Source: CAWIVH01 sp963839475
GTDB lineage: Bacteria; Acidobacteriota; UBA6911
Length of the DNA stretch: 64,000 bases
Assembly (NCBI GenBank): GCA_963839475.1
Contig: CAWIVH010000021.1
Span: forward strand, 372,001 to 436,000
Direction of reading: 5' to 3'
A model generated the notes under the pieces. It was not told the DNA's origin and did not search any database. It worked only from the letters and a program-made list of their open reading frames with translations. This document shows positions 18,664 through 27,280 of this stretch, one piece after another. The first letter of the stretch is position 1, and every line of letters begins with the position of its first letter. The translations under genes and the position numbers were made by a program.

Positions 18664-19566
18664 ATGGCTGACGATAAACACCAGCACCATCGTGAGCGCA
18701 GCGAGACAGACCTGAAAGTGGCAATCGGCATCACCGGTGCGTGGTTTCTCCTGGAAATGGCCGGCGGCTTCTACACCAACAGCCTCGCGCTGATCGCAGA
18801 CGCTGCTCACATGCTCGTGGACCTTGCGGCCCTCACTTTGAGTTTTTTCGCCTTGAAGATCTCTGCCCGTCCTGCAACCCATAAGAAAACCTTCGGCTAT
18901 CTGCGTGCCGAGATTCTGGCAGCATGGATCAACGGCGTCTTCCTGGTGCTGTTGTCGATTTACATTTTCTACGAAGCCTACGGCAGGCTCCTGACGCCGC
19001 CGCGGGTTAAAGGCCTTCCGATGCTCATTGTGGCTTTCAGCGGCCTGGGCGCCAATCTCGCGACTGCTGTCCTTCTATACCGGAGCCAGCACGAGAGCCT
19101 GAATATCCGCGGCGCTTTTCTCCACGTGGCAGGGGATACCTTGGGATCAGTGGGGGCCATTGCCGCCGGATTTGCCATGGTTCTCTGGAACTGGTATTTG
19201 GCCGACCCCATCGTCTCGGTCATCGTCGCCGTTTTGATACTGGGAAGTTCGTGGCAATTGGTGCGTGAAAGTACCGATGTTTTGCTGGAGGCCGCCCCGC
19301 GAAACATCCACATCCCGGACATCCTCTCTGACCTGGGCAAGATCGACGGCGTTCTATCGGTCCACGACCTTCACGTCTGGTCGATAACATCGGGAATGCC
19401 CGCCATGAGCTGCCACGTGGTTATCCGTCGGGGAATAGAGGCGCATCACGTTCTAACAGCCATTGGAGCGATGATGCGTCAAAAACATTCCATCGATCAT
19501 ACTACCGTCCAGATCGAACAGGACGGCGGCATTATCCCGGACTCCGAAGTAATCTGGCGGCTCTGA
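18664..19566 (+). CDS. Cation diffusion facilitator (Zn/Co/Cd efflux, CzcD/ZitB type)
   Basis: Inner-membrane metal/proton antiporter of 300 residues: a His-containing N-terminus (DKHQHHRE), six membrane helices, then a cytosolic ferredoxin-like domain. The two metal-binding HxxxD motifs are visible in helices 2 and 5 (AAHMLVDLAA and HVAGDTLGS), a pattern typical of Zn-transporting members. The start at 18664 has GGAG at 18653-18656; an ATG at 18613 would add 17 residues with no good ribosome binding site. Exact metal specificity cannot be read from sequence. Confidence 0.9.
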   Translation: MADDKHQHHRERSETDLKVAIGITGAWFLLEMAGGFYTNSLALIADAAHMLVDLAALTLSFFALKISARPATHKKTFGYLRAEILAAWINGVFLVLLSIYIFYEAYGRLLTPPRVKGLPMLIVAFSGLGANLATAVLLYRSQHESLNIRGAFLHVAGDTLGSVGAIAAGFAMVLWNWYLADPIVSVIVAVLILGSSWQLVRESTDVLLEAAPRNIHIPDILSDLGKIDGVLSVHDLHVWSITSGMPAMSCHVVIRRGIEAHHVLTAIGAMMRQKHSIDHTTVQIEQDGGIIPDSEVIWRL

Positions 19567-19617
19567 TCCCGGCACCGATAGAGTGCGGGTATCCGCCCGA
19601 CGGCTGACCCTGCCCGA

Positions 19618-20193
19618 TCAGGCAGGTGGATAGTTCGGCGGCGGGGGAGGAATGTCCACAGGAGGAGGCGGAGGCATCGGGGGGTCATAATATCCGGGCC
19701 CGCCGCCCGGCTTCCTTTTCTCAAATACTGCAACCCCGATGGCGCCTCCCGCCATCGCCATAATGCTGTAGATCACCAGCTTAAATATTCCAGTCAGGAT
19801 AATCAGTGCAAAGGATACCCCCCCGCTGCCCGAAAGCAGGGAACGCATCGCATCCTTCGATTCCGGGGGCAAATTGGGGATTTGCTCTAAAACCTCCCGC
19901 ATTTGTCCGGTAAAGCTCATGCCGAAGCGGCTGAGCGCCATGTGCAAAGGGATGGTGAAAACCGTGTCCACGATGGCGCCAATGATGCCCGTAAGCAGGC
20001 CGAGAGCGACCCCACGCCCCAGCGTAACAGCCATTGGAGAGTCTTTTACGTAAAGATGCGCCGCCAGCAGGCCCCCCGCAATTACCCAAGCGCAACAAAG
20101 GCAGTTGAATGCGCTTATCAGAGGCAAAGCTGAAAGTACTCCCAGGAGCACGCCTCCAACCAAAGCAGGTTTCAGCATTCCTTCCTGATTCAT
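19618..20193 (-). CDS. Integral membrane protein with proline-rich C-terminal tail
   Basis: The 191-residue protein has four hydrophobic segments and a C-terminal tail of about 30 residues almost entirely Pro, Gly and Tyr (PPMPPPPPVDIPPPPPNYPP). I recognise no characterised family. Two early cysteines (NCLCCAW) lie in the second hydrophobic segment. Its start overlaps the stop of the upstream membrane-protein gene by four bases, so the two are one operon. The tail may be a protein-interaction site; no function is claimed. Confidence 0.7.
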   Translation of the reverse strand: MNQEGMLKPALVGGVLLGVLSALPLISAFNCLCCAWVIAGGLLAAHLYVKDSPMAVTLGRGVALGLLTGIIGAIVDTVFTIPLHMALSRFGMSFTGQMREVLEQIPNLPPESKDAMRSLLSGSGGVSFALIILTGIFKLVIYSIMAMAGGAIGVAVFEKRKPGGGPGYYDPPMPPPPPVDIPPPPPNYPPA

Positions 20194-20705
20194 GAGTTCC
20201 CTCCAAGGGGATCGGCTGCCGGGGATGACGGCCGATTGACTAGATCATGGACGAATTCAGAAATTCCGGCCAGGAGCAGCGGGGAAAGGAGAGCACCAAA
20301 AAGTGCCCCGCTCACGAAGCGGCTCATCGGACTATTGGCCCAAAATCCGGCCGCATCCAGGCCCGCGTCCAATAGAATCGGCATGATCCCCACATAGACC
20401 CATTTTTTGTCCGGATTTCCGCGCCAGTCCGACTGCCGCCAAAAAGAGCCGAGCGCTGCCACCAACGCTCCCAGGTAGATCCCGGAACAGCGGTGGCAGA
20501 CCGCCCACGCATGCCCGGCCAGATGAAAAGACCGGTCTCCAATCTGATGGCAGAAGGGGCTGAAAAGCACATACAACCATGCCGCGCCAATCGTGTGCGA
20601 ATGCGAGGCGGCATAAGGGGCCAGCACGGTCAAAAACATGAGACCTCCCCATGTCGCAATGAGTATCAGCCGAGTCCGCGCTATAAAAGTTTTGTATTTC
20701 TGCAT
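20190..20705 (-). CDS. DUF2085-type membrane protein
   Basis: Membrane protein of 171 residues with about four helices. It carries the DUF2085 pattern: a CHQIGDRSFHLAGHAWAVCHRCSGIYLG segment (given here only as key features: CHQ, then R-S-F, then VCHRC and GIYLG), with conserved Cys and His suggesting metal or redox binding. The function of the family is unknown. I chose ATG 20705 over a TTG at 20750. Translation of the next gene is coupled to it by a four-base overlap. Confidence 0.78.
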   Translation of the reverse strand: MQKYKTFIARTRLILIATWGGLMFLTVLAPYAASHSHTIGAAWLYVLFSPFCHQIGDRSFHLAGHAWAVCHRCSGIYLGALVAALGSFWRQSDWRGNPDKKWVYVGIMPILLDAGLDAAGFWANSPMSRFVSGALFGALLSPLLLAGISEFVHDLVNRPSSPAADPLGGNS

Positions 20706-20853
20706 AGTTCCGAGGATATCCCATCGGTTACCCGGTGAGAATCTGCGCAATTATACCCGAAAGCGGTCTCGCTGCGAAAACAAGTTCCTCCATAAAAGCA
20801 AAGAAAACAAAAAAAACCTTCAAAGGCCTGCAAAAATGCACCTCTGATTAATA

Positions 20854-20869
20854 TGGCATGTTTATTGCT
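20854..20869 (+). promoter_or_regulatory. Sigma-54 (RpoN) promoter
   Basis: TGGCATG-N4-TTGCT matches the -24/-12 consensus (TGGCACG-N4-TTGCW) at every position but one, with invariant GG (20855-20856) and GC (20867-20868) in correct spacing. Predicted start is near 20880, about 130 bases before the first ATP-grasp gene. Such promoters need an enhancer-binding activator; none is encoded in this window. Confidence 0.6.
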
Positions 20870-20958
20870 TACGGCTCAGAAGTGCAATTTTCTATACAAG
20901 ATTTAGGGCCGAATCCGAACTTGCCCCCACTATCTTGTGGCTTAATCATAAAAAAAAC

Positions 20959-20987
20959 TTGACATGCAATATCGATTCCCTTATATC
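20959..20987 (+). promoter_or_regulatory. Sigma-70 promoter of the ATP-grasp/aminomutase operon
   Basis: A perfect TTGACA (20959-20964) is followed after 17 bases by TATATC (20982-20987). Predicted start near 20994 leaves a leader of about 19 bases before ATG 21013, which also argues against earlier start codons for that gene. Confidence 0.65.
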
Positions 20988-21012
20988 AATGCAGAAGAAA
21001 GGCAAGGGGTGG

Positions 21013-22035
21013 ATGAAAGTCGGTTTTACATACAACATGAAACGGGGGACCAACGACGAATCACAGGAGCCCCCCAGTAGCATCACTGAGGTTCAAGCAG
21101 AGTGGGATGACCTCGAAACCATTGAAGCCGTCGCAGCAGCCTTGCGGCAACGGCATGAGGTTGTCTCTATTGAAGCCGGGGATAAAGCCTTTGAGAAGCT
21201 TAGGGATACACGCCCGGATATCGTCTTCAACATAGCGGAAGGGGCTTATGGCCCATGCCGTGAGGGCCATATCCCTTCGATCCTCGAATACCTGAATATC
21301 CCCTATACCGCAAGCGACCCGCTAACCTTGAACCTTTGCCTCGATAAAGCCAGGGCAAAGGAGATCCTCGCCTATCATGGACTTCCAACGGCGCGGTTCC
21401 GTGTTGTGGCTGATAAATGCTTTTCTTTCAACAGCCTGCACTACCCTCTGGTTGTAAAACCGCTCTATGAGGGGTCCAGCATTGGAATCCGCGACAACTC
21501 CCTGGTCCGAACAAGGGGCGAGATGAAGGAAAGGGTCTCGTGGCTGCTCGACCGCTATTCTGAACCGGCGCTTGTGGAGGAATACCTCCCCGGACGGGAA
21601 TTTACGGTCGCAATCCTGGGAAATGGCAGTGAGGCTCGCGCACTCCCTATAGTGGAGATCAAATTCGATTCTTTGCCGCCGGGCGTAAATCCCATCTACT
21701 CCTTCGAGGCCAAATGGATATGGGACGATACATCGCGACCGCTGGAAATCTTCGAATGCCCCGCGAAGCTTACTTCCGAACTGCGATCGGAAATTGAACG
21801 CATTTGCCTGGATGCCTATCGGATTTTGAGATGCCGCGATTGGTGCCGTGTGGACATTCGGCTCGATTCGGCTAATCGTCCGCATATTCTTGAGCTGAAT
21901 CCCCTTCCCGGGATTTTGCCGAGGCCGGAGCAAAATTCATGCCTGCCCAAGGCTGCTCGCGCTGCCGGAATGGACTACAACCAACTAATTAACGCGGTGC
22001 TGGATTTTGCCTGCAAGCGCTATGGGTTGGGGTGA
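21013..22035 (+). CDS. D-Ala-D-Ala-ligase-like ATP-grasp enzyme (first of tandem pair)
   Basis: ATP-grasp ligase of 340 residues related to D-alanine-D-alanine ligase. Visible elements: KARAKEILAYHGLPTARF at the start of the ATP-grasp fold, the nucleotide-binding strand VVKPLYEGSSIGI, the hinge LVEEYLPGREFTVA, and the Mg-binding end RVDIRLD...LELNPLPGILP. The canonical Ddl ends with EINT-PG, so the ELNPLPG variant and the N-terminal part point to a separate branch rather than cell-wall Ddl; a conventional Ddl gene is present at 61467. Start ATG 21013 fits the promoter and follows AGGGGTGG. It overlaps the next ligase gene and probably forms an amide bond on an unknown amino-acid substrate. 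Confidence 0.8.
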   Translation: MKVGFTYNMKRGTNDESQEPPSSITEVQAEWDDLETIEAVAAALRQRHEVVSIEAGDKAFEKLRDTRPDIVFNIAEGAYGPCREGHIPSILEYLNIPYTASDPLTLNLCLDKARAKEILAYHGLPTARFRVVADKCFSFNSLHYPLVVKPLYEGSSIGIRDNSLVRTRGEMKERVSWLLDRYSEPALVEEYLPGREFTVAILGNGSEARALPIVEIKFDSLPPGVNPIYSFEAKWIWDDTSRPLEIFECPAKLTSELRSEIERICLDAYRILRCRDWCRVDIRLDSANRPHILELNPLPGILPRPEQNSCLPKAARAAGMDYNQLINAVLDFACKRYGLG

Positions 22036-23072
22036 TGGGACGATACGATTGCGTCGTTCTTTACAACGCGGCGAACATCTCCGAGGTTGAAGGCTCCCAG
22101 GAAAAAATCTATCCCTCCACCATCATCCGCACCGAAGTGACGGCGATCGAAGAGAGCCTGCGCGAATCGGGATTTAATCCCTTCGTGCTTTCGGTCGACC
22201 ACTTTTCCAAGGATTTCGTCCTCACCCTCACTCGGTTGGCTCCCAAATTCGTCTTCAATCTTTGCGAGGAGATCAACGGCAAGACGGAAATGGAGATGTG
22301 CGTCGCCGGCCTGCTGGAGATGATGAATATCCCCTATACGGGATCAGGCCCCATCGCTCTTGGCATGGCGCTCAACAAATATCACGCCAAACACATCCTA
22401 CGCGCTTCAGGACTGCCCTGCGCGAAGGGATACCTGCATTTTCCCGGCACGAAGCGCATGCCCCGCGTAGTCAAGTTTCCGGTCATTGTGAAGCCCGTTC
22501 ATGAAGATGCCAGCCTGGGCATCAATGCGGGCTCCGTATGCTACGACACAGCCCATCTCGAACGGCAGACGAGTTACATCCATGAGGTTTATCACCAGGC
22601 GGCGCTGGTGGAGGAGTACTTGGAGGGGCGCGAATTTAACGTTTCGATCATGGGTGCAGATCCTGAGGTCCTGGCAATCCAGGAGATCGATTTCAAAAAC
22701 CTGCCCGAGGACGAACCGAAGATCGTCAGCTACAGAGCGAAATGGGACGAGGACAGCCCGGCCTACGGCGGCACGGTACCCATCTGTCCTGCAAACATTC
22801 CCAAGCGGCTCGAGAAACGCATCGGGGAGATTGCTTTGCGCAGCTACAAGAGCATCGGCTGCCGTGATTATGCCCGGGTGGACATGCGGACCGACGCGCG
22901 GGGCAATCCTTACGTCCTGGAGGTCAATCCCAATCCCGACATCTCGCCCAATGCAGGATTCGCGCGGGCGGCCTGCGTTGCCGGGTACAGTTATTCCGAA
23001 ATGGTGTTGAGGATATCGCAATCCGCGCTTGAGCGCGGTACTAAAGCTGCAACGGCAGTCTATGCGCTCTGA
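22035..23072 (+). CDS. D-Ala-D-Ala-ligase-like ATP-grasp enzyme (second of tandem pair)
   Basis: Second ATP-grasp ligase, 345 residues, clearly homologous in layout to the first but divergent. It shows FNLCEEINGKTEMEM near residue 75, the strand PVIVKPVHEDASLGI, VEEYLEGREFNVSI, and the Mg site RVDMRTD...LEVNPNPDISP. The final motif is EVNPNPD where Ddl has EINT-PG, so substrate specificity probably differs from Ddl. Its ATG overlaps the previous stop codon (TGATG) and its stop overlaps the start of the GNAT gene. Two such enzymes in a row suggest two successive ligations or a heteromeric ligase; that is inference. Confidence 0.8.
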   Translation: MGRYDCVVLYNAANISEVEGSQEKIYPSTIIRTEVTAIEESLRESGFNPFVLSVDHFSKDFVLTLTRLAPKFVFNLCEEINGKTEMEMCVAGLLEMMNIPYTGSGPIALGMALNKYHAKHILRASGLPCAKGYLHFPGTKRMPRVVKFPVIVKPVHEDASLGINAGSVCYDTAHLERQTSYIHEVYHQAALVEEYLEGREFNVSIMGADPEVLAIQEIDFKNLPEDEPKIVSYRAKWDEDSPAYGGTVPICPANIPKRLEKRIGEIALRSYKSIGCRDYARVDMRTDARGNPYVLEVNPNPDISPNAGFARAACVAGYSYSEMVLRISQSALERGTKAATAVYAL

Positions 23073-23575
23073 TGTCAGGCTTCCCATTATTATTCGCACC
23101 CTTGCGGTCGGAGGATCGTTCGGCAGTGGCTGGGATTGTTGAAGACGTGGGCAATTTCAGCCCCACGGAAATCGCGTTTGCCCTGGAATTGGCGGACATT
23201 GATCTGAAGGACAGGGATTGGGCCGGTAATTTTGTTGCCGTCTCCGAGGAACAGCCGGGGCACATCGGAGGTCATGTTTGTGATGATCCTCCTCCCATGA
23301 CACGGGGAACGGATGACCTTTATTGGATTGCCACCCGCCCTGATGTGCAGGGGAAGGGGTGTGGGCGGGCACTGATGGCCTACTTCGAGAGTACCGTGCA
23401 AGTGGCCGGCTGCCCGCTGGTAGTAGTAACTTCATCCAGGGAATCATACGGACAAACCGTCGGATTCTATCGTCGCGCGGAGTACGAAGAGGCATCGCGG
23501 ATCCGGGATTTCTACGATGCCCGCGACGACAGGTTAACTTATGTAAAAAGATTTCCCGTCGAGGAGCAAGCTTAG
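23072..23575 (+). CDS. GNAT family N-acetyltransferase
   Basis: The 167-residue protein has the GNAT acetyl-CoA motif (IATRPDVQGKGCGRALM, near residue 90) preceded by a beta-strand with GHVCDD, and a C-terminal strand region with FYRRAEYEEASRIRDFY. It lies between the ATP-grasp pair and the lysine aminomutase, with its start overlapping the upstream stop by one base. The known beta-lysine acetyltransferase AblB is larger (about 270 residues), so identity with AblB is not claimed; an amine on the pathway intermediate or product is the likely target. Confidence 0.82.
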   Translation: MSGFPLLFAPLRSEDRSAVAGIVEDVGNFSPTEIAFALELADIDLKDRDWAGNFVAVSEEQPGHIGGHVCDDPPPMTRGTDDLYWIATRPDVQGKGCGRALMAYFESTVQVAGCPLVVVTSSRESYGQTVGFYRRAEYEEASRIRDFYDARDDRLTYVKRFPVEEQA

Positions 23576-23577
23576 CC

Positions 23578-24663
23578 ATGGAACAATGGATGTTCGACTT
23601 GCGCAACAGTGTCACCAAGGGCGAAATGGTCCGGGAGGATTTTGACGCCAATGTCGAGGATATCGACGAGGTTCGGAAGGTCTATCCCATGCGCATCCCG
23701 CGCTACTACTACAATCTGATTCAGGGCAAAGACGATCCGATCTGGAAGCAATCCGTTCCCTCGATCCAGGAACTCCAGGATAACGATGCCGAGGAAGATC
23801 CGCTGCATGAGGACGAGGACAGCCCCGTGCCCCGCTTGACGCATCGTTACCCCGACCGGGTGCTGTTTCTAATCACGGACCGCTGCCCCATGTATTGCCG
23901 CTTCTGCACGCGCAAGCGTATGGTGGGCCGGGCCAGTGACGTCACGGACAAAACCATTGCCATGGGGCTCGAATACATCCGCAATCACACCGAGATTCGC
24001 GATGTGCTGCTTTCGGGCGGAGATCCCCTGATGGTTACCGATCACAAGCTGGAGCACATTATTTCCAGTCTTAGGGCCATTCCGCATGTGCAGATCATCC
24101 GCATCGGCTCCAAGTTCCCCTGCGTTCTGCCCAGCCGCATTACGGACGAACTCTGCAACATGCTGAAGAAATACCACCCCATTTATTTGAATACCCACTT
24201 CAACCATCCCCGCGAGGTCACCCCGGAGGCGCGTGCAGCTTGCGAACGTCTCGCAAACGCCGGGATCCCGGTGGGCTGTCAGACCGTTTTGATGAACGGC
24301 ATTAACGATGATCCTGCGATCATCAAAGACCTGATGCACAAATTGCTGCTGATGCGCGTTCGCCCCTACTACCTTTACCAGACCGATCTGACCAGGGGAA
24401 CGAACCATTTCCGGGCGCGCGTGGAGGTGGGCATACAAATCATCCAGGCCCTGCGCGGACATACAACGGGCTTTGGTGTCCCCCAATTTGTGATCGATGC
24501 GCCAGGGGGCGGTGGAAAAATCCCGCTGATGCCTGAATACGTCCAGCGAATCGACGAGAACGAAGTCGTTATGCGGAATTTCGAAGGCAAGGAATACCGT
24601 TACCCCCAGGTGGGGCACGGCTATGTTCGCGATTCGCGGGATATTGAGTTGATCAACTTCTAG
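23578..24663 (+). CDS. kamA: Lysine 2,3-aminomutase (KamA family radical SAM enzyme)
   Basis: Radical SAM/PLP enzyme that converts L-lysine to beta-lysine. The SAM-binding cluster motif CPMYCRFC (Cys 103, 107, 110) and the PLP-binding PGGGGK loop (near residue 308) are intact. The aspartate before the loop (IDAPGGGGK) and the DLTRGTNHFR element are those of lysine-specific enzymes, whereas glutamate 2,3-aminomutases usually have Asn at the first position. At 361 residues it lacks the C-terminal zinc-binding cysteines of the clostridial enzyme (about 416 residues). ATG 23578 lies two bases after the acetyltransferase stop. It is probably the source of beta-lysine for the neighbouring ligases. 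EpmB-like EF-P modification is an alternative. Confidence 0.88.
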   Translation: MEQWMFDLRNSVTKGEMVREDFDANVEDIDEVRKVYPMRIPRYYYNLIQGKDDPIWKQSVPSIQELQDNDAEEDPLHEDEDSPVPRLTHRYPDRVLFLITDRCPMYCRFCTRKRMVGRASDVTDKTIAMGLEYIRNHTEIRDVLLSGGDPLMVTDHKLEHIISSLRAIPHVQIIRIGSKFPCVLPSRITDELCNMLKKYHPIYLNTHFNHPREVTPEARAACERLANAGIPVGCQTVLMNGINDDPAIIKDLMHKLLLMRVRPYYLYQTDLTRGTNHFRARVEVGIQIIQALRGHTTGFGVPQFVIDAPGGGGKIPLMPEYVQRIDENEVVMRNFEGKEYRYPQVGHGYVRDSRDIELINF

Positions 24664-24680
24664 ACAGGTAGGAGGAGATC

Positions 24681-25451
24681 ATGAAGGTTGCGGCAGTCAT
24701 ACCGGCCCGGCTGCAATCGGCGCGGCTGCCGCGAAAGCCTTTGCTGGCCATCGCCGGCACACCTATGATCCTGCGAGTGCTGGAGCGCGCCCGCGCGTGC
24801 CCCGGACTTGACCGGATCATCGTAGCCACGGATAGCGAAGAAATCCAAAATCTGGTGGAACGGGGCGGAGGGGAAGTCCGAATGACCTCCCCTGACCATC
24901 GAATGGGTTCCGATCGTGTGGCGGAAGTGGCTCAAAGCCTCGATGAGGAAATAATTCTCAACCTTCAAGGGGATGAGCCGCTATTGCCCCCATCCACAAT
25001 TCAGACGCTGCTTGATTTCGCGGAATCGCATTCTGAATGGGTCATGATCACAGCCCGGGTTGCGCTCCATACCGAAGAAGACGTGGTCAATCCCAATATT
25101 GTTAAAGTGGTCACAGCTCTGGACGGACGCGCACTATATTTCTCCCGCTATCCCATACCTTACCGCAAAGCTGACCCGCTCTGGCTTTCGCCCGCAGCGG
25201 GCACCGGACGCCGGCCGGAAGGGTATTTCAAGCACGTTGGAATCTATCTTTATCGACGTGAATTTCTCCTGCGCTTTGTGAAAATGCCGTCGACCCGGCT
25301 GGAGATATCGGAATCGCTCGAACAGTTGCGAATTCTTGAGAATGGGTACCCCGTCTATGTCGTGGAGGTCCCGGAAGATTCGATAAGCGTCGATACTGCC
25401 GAGGATCGGGACCTTGTGGAATCATTGATACTGTCCGGCGCAAGGCACTGA
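24681..25451 (+). CDS. kdsB: 3-deoxy-manno-octulosonate cytidylyltransferase
   Basis: Activates Kdo with CTP to CMP-Kdo for LPS core synthesis. The 256-residue protein has the nucleotidyltransferase signature VIPARLQSARLPRKPL at its N-terminus, NLQGDEPL, the SRYPIPY segment and the C-terminal EVPEDSISVDTAEDR. Start is preceded by an excellent ribosome binding site (AGGAGGAG) and lies only 17 bases after kamA, so it is probably the last gene of that transcript. Nothing unusual is seen in the protein itself; its presence supports an LPS-bearing outer membrane. Confidence 0.93.
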   Translation: MKVAAVIPARLQSARLPRKPLLAIAGTPMILRVLERARACPGLDRIIVATDSEEIQNLVERGGGEVRMTSPDHRMGSDRVAEVAQSLDEEIILNLQGDEPLLPPSTIQTLLDFAESHSEWVMITARVALHTEEDVVNPNIVKVVTALDGRALYFSRYPIPYRKADPLWLSPAAGTGRRPEGYFKHVGIYLYRREFLLRFVKMPSTRLEISESLEQLRILENGYPVYVVEVPEDSISVDTAEDRDLVESLILSGARH

Positions 25452-25627
25452 GCCGGAAGCGGGCTGGGAGCAGCCGCGAACTCCGTTCCGTAAAATCGAT
25501 CATCCATTGTGTTTGATTCCGGATGGAAGGCTCCGCTCAACTTCCTTGCGTTCAATTCCGTGGGCTGGTAATCTGCCCCATCGAATCACGCCGGCCCTTG
25601 CCGTGCAGTTCAGCGGAGAAAGAATTC

Positions 25628-27280
25628 ATGAGATATATATTTGTAACTGGTGGAGTTTTATCTTCATTGGGCAAGGGCCTGGCCAGCGCTGCCATCGGCA
25701 GCCTGCTCGAAGCCAGGGGACTGCGGATCAACTTCCTGAAACTCGATCCTTACATTAACGTGGACCCCGGGACTATGAGCCCGTTCCAGCACGGAGAGGT
25801 TTTTGTCACGGATGACGGCGCTGAAACCGACCTGGACCTCGGACATTATGAGCGATTTACCAAAGTCCGCCTGACGCGCGACAACAATTCTACAACCGGG
25901 CGAATCTACCAGGCGGTAATCGAGAAGGAACGGAAGGGCGAATACCTGGGGAAGACAGTTCAGGTTATTCCGCACATCACCAATGAAATCAAGAATACCA
26001 TCCGGAGAGTGGCGCAGGACGTCGATGTGGCTATTGTGGAAATCGGCGGTACCGTGGGCGACATCGAAAGCCTTCCTTTCCTGGAGTCGATCCGCCAGAT
26101 GCGAAACGAGGTGGGAAGGGAAAATTCCATTTTTATTCACCTCACTCTGGTGCCTTTTATCGGGACCTCCGGCGAATTGAAAACCAAGCCGACCCAGCAC
26201 AGCGTCAAGGAGCTTCGCGAGATTGGTATCCAGCCCGATATCCTTCTGTGCCGCACAGACCGTTTGTTGCCTCGCGACATCAAAGGCAAGATCGCCCTCT
26301 TCTGCAACGTCTCGGAAAAACAGGTCATCACGGCGCTGGACGTGAAGAACATCTACGAGGTTCCGATGGTGTATCACAGCGAGGGTTTGGACGGTGCGAT
26401 CGTGCAGCATTTCGGGTTGCAGACGAGGGAACCCGAACTCAGACTTTGGCAGGATCTTCTCAATCGTGCCGCCAATCCGATCGATTCCGTACAGATCGGC
26501 ATCGTGGGAAAGTACGTTGAATATGAAGATTCCTATAAGAGTCTCAACGAAGCATTGTACCACGGCGGCCTGGCAAACCAGGTTACCGTGCAACTCAAGT
26601 GGGTGGAGTCGGAAGGCCTCCTGGAGGAAACGACGGCCGAGCAATTAAGCCCTTATGATGCGATCCTTGTGCCCGGAGGCTTCGGCAAGCGCGGAATCGA
26701 CGGGATGCTCCGTGCAGCCCGCTTCGCCCGGGTGAACGCCGTCCCCTATTTTGGAATATGCCTGGGCATGGAGATAGCCGTCATCGAATACGCCCGCAAC
26801 GTGTGCGGACTGCAAGCCGACAGTTCGGAGTTTGACCCTGCTGCACCTCACCGGGTGTTTTATATGCTTCGCGAGTTGCTGGGGAGCGATGTCATGGGCG
26901 GAAACATGAGGCTCGGCGCCTTTCCCTGTATCCTGGAAGAGGACTCCCTGGCCTACCACATTTACAACAAAAAGGAGATTTCTGAGCGTCATCGGCACCG
27001 GTATGAATTCAACCGGGAATACGACCAGATCATTACCAGCTATGGCATGAAGTTTTCCGGCAACTCGCCGGACAGATGTTTCGCCGAATGCGTGGAGATA
27101 CCCGGCCACCCCTGGTTTTTCGGTTGCCAGTTTCACCCGGAATTTAAGTCCAAACCGTTTCAGCCCCACCCGCTTTTCGCCAGCTTTATCGCGGCAGCCT
27201 ATGAGAAACGCCGGCGCAGGGAGAAATCTGCGGTTGCATCAGGTCACCAGCAGGAGATGCATTCCGGTCCGGTATCATGA
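25628..27280 (+). CDS. pyrG: CTP synthase
   Basis: Makes CTP from UTP with glutamine and ATP. The 550-residue protein has the synthase domain (GGVLSSLGKGLASAAIG, then TDLDLGHYERF) and a class I glutamine amidotransferase domain with the nucleophile cysteine in PYFGICLGMEIA and the His/Glu pair in FHPEF. Start at ATG 25628 follows GGAG at 25618 and matches the usual N-terminus; the extension to 25523 has no family similarity. It supplies CTP used by the adjacent kdsB. Confidence 0.96.
   Translation: MRYIFVTGGVLSSLGKGLASAAIGSLLEARGLRINFLKLDPYINVDPGTMSPFQHGEVFVTDDGAETDLDLGHYERFTKVRLTRDNNSTTGRIYQAVIEKERKGEYLGKTVQVIPHITNEIKNTIRRVAQDVDVAIVEIGGTVGDIESLPFLESIRQMRNEVGRENSIFIHLTLVPFIGTSGELKTKPTQHSVKELREIGIQPDILLCRTDRLLPRDIKGKIALFCNVSEKQVITALDVKNIYEVPMVYHSEGLDGAIVQHFGLQTREPELRLWQDLLNRAANPIDSVQIGIVGKYVEYEDSYKSLNEALYHGGLANQVTVQLKWVESEGLLEETTAEQLSPYDAILVPGGFGKRGIDGMLRAARFARVNAVPYFGICLGMEIAVIEYARNVCGLQADSSEFDPAAPHRVFYMLRELLGSDVMGGNMRLGAFPCILEEDSLAYHIYNKKEISERHRHRYEFNREYDQIITSYGMKFSGNSPDRCFAECVEIPGHPWFFGCQFHPEFKSKPFQPHPLFASFIAAAYEKRRRREKSAVASGHQQEMHSGPVS

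Noticed and set aside
21013..23072. Calling the tandem ligases ordinary D-Ala-D-Ala ligases
   Set aside because: Their Mg-site motifs read ELNPLPG and EVNPNPD instead of EINT-PG, and a canonical Ddl exists at 61467.
25664..26644. Long antisense open frame of 326 codons opposite pyrG
   Set aside because: It lies inside a conserved gene, has no ribosome binding site of note and its protein has no recognisable motif; codon-position bias of pyrG produces it.
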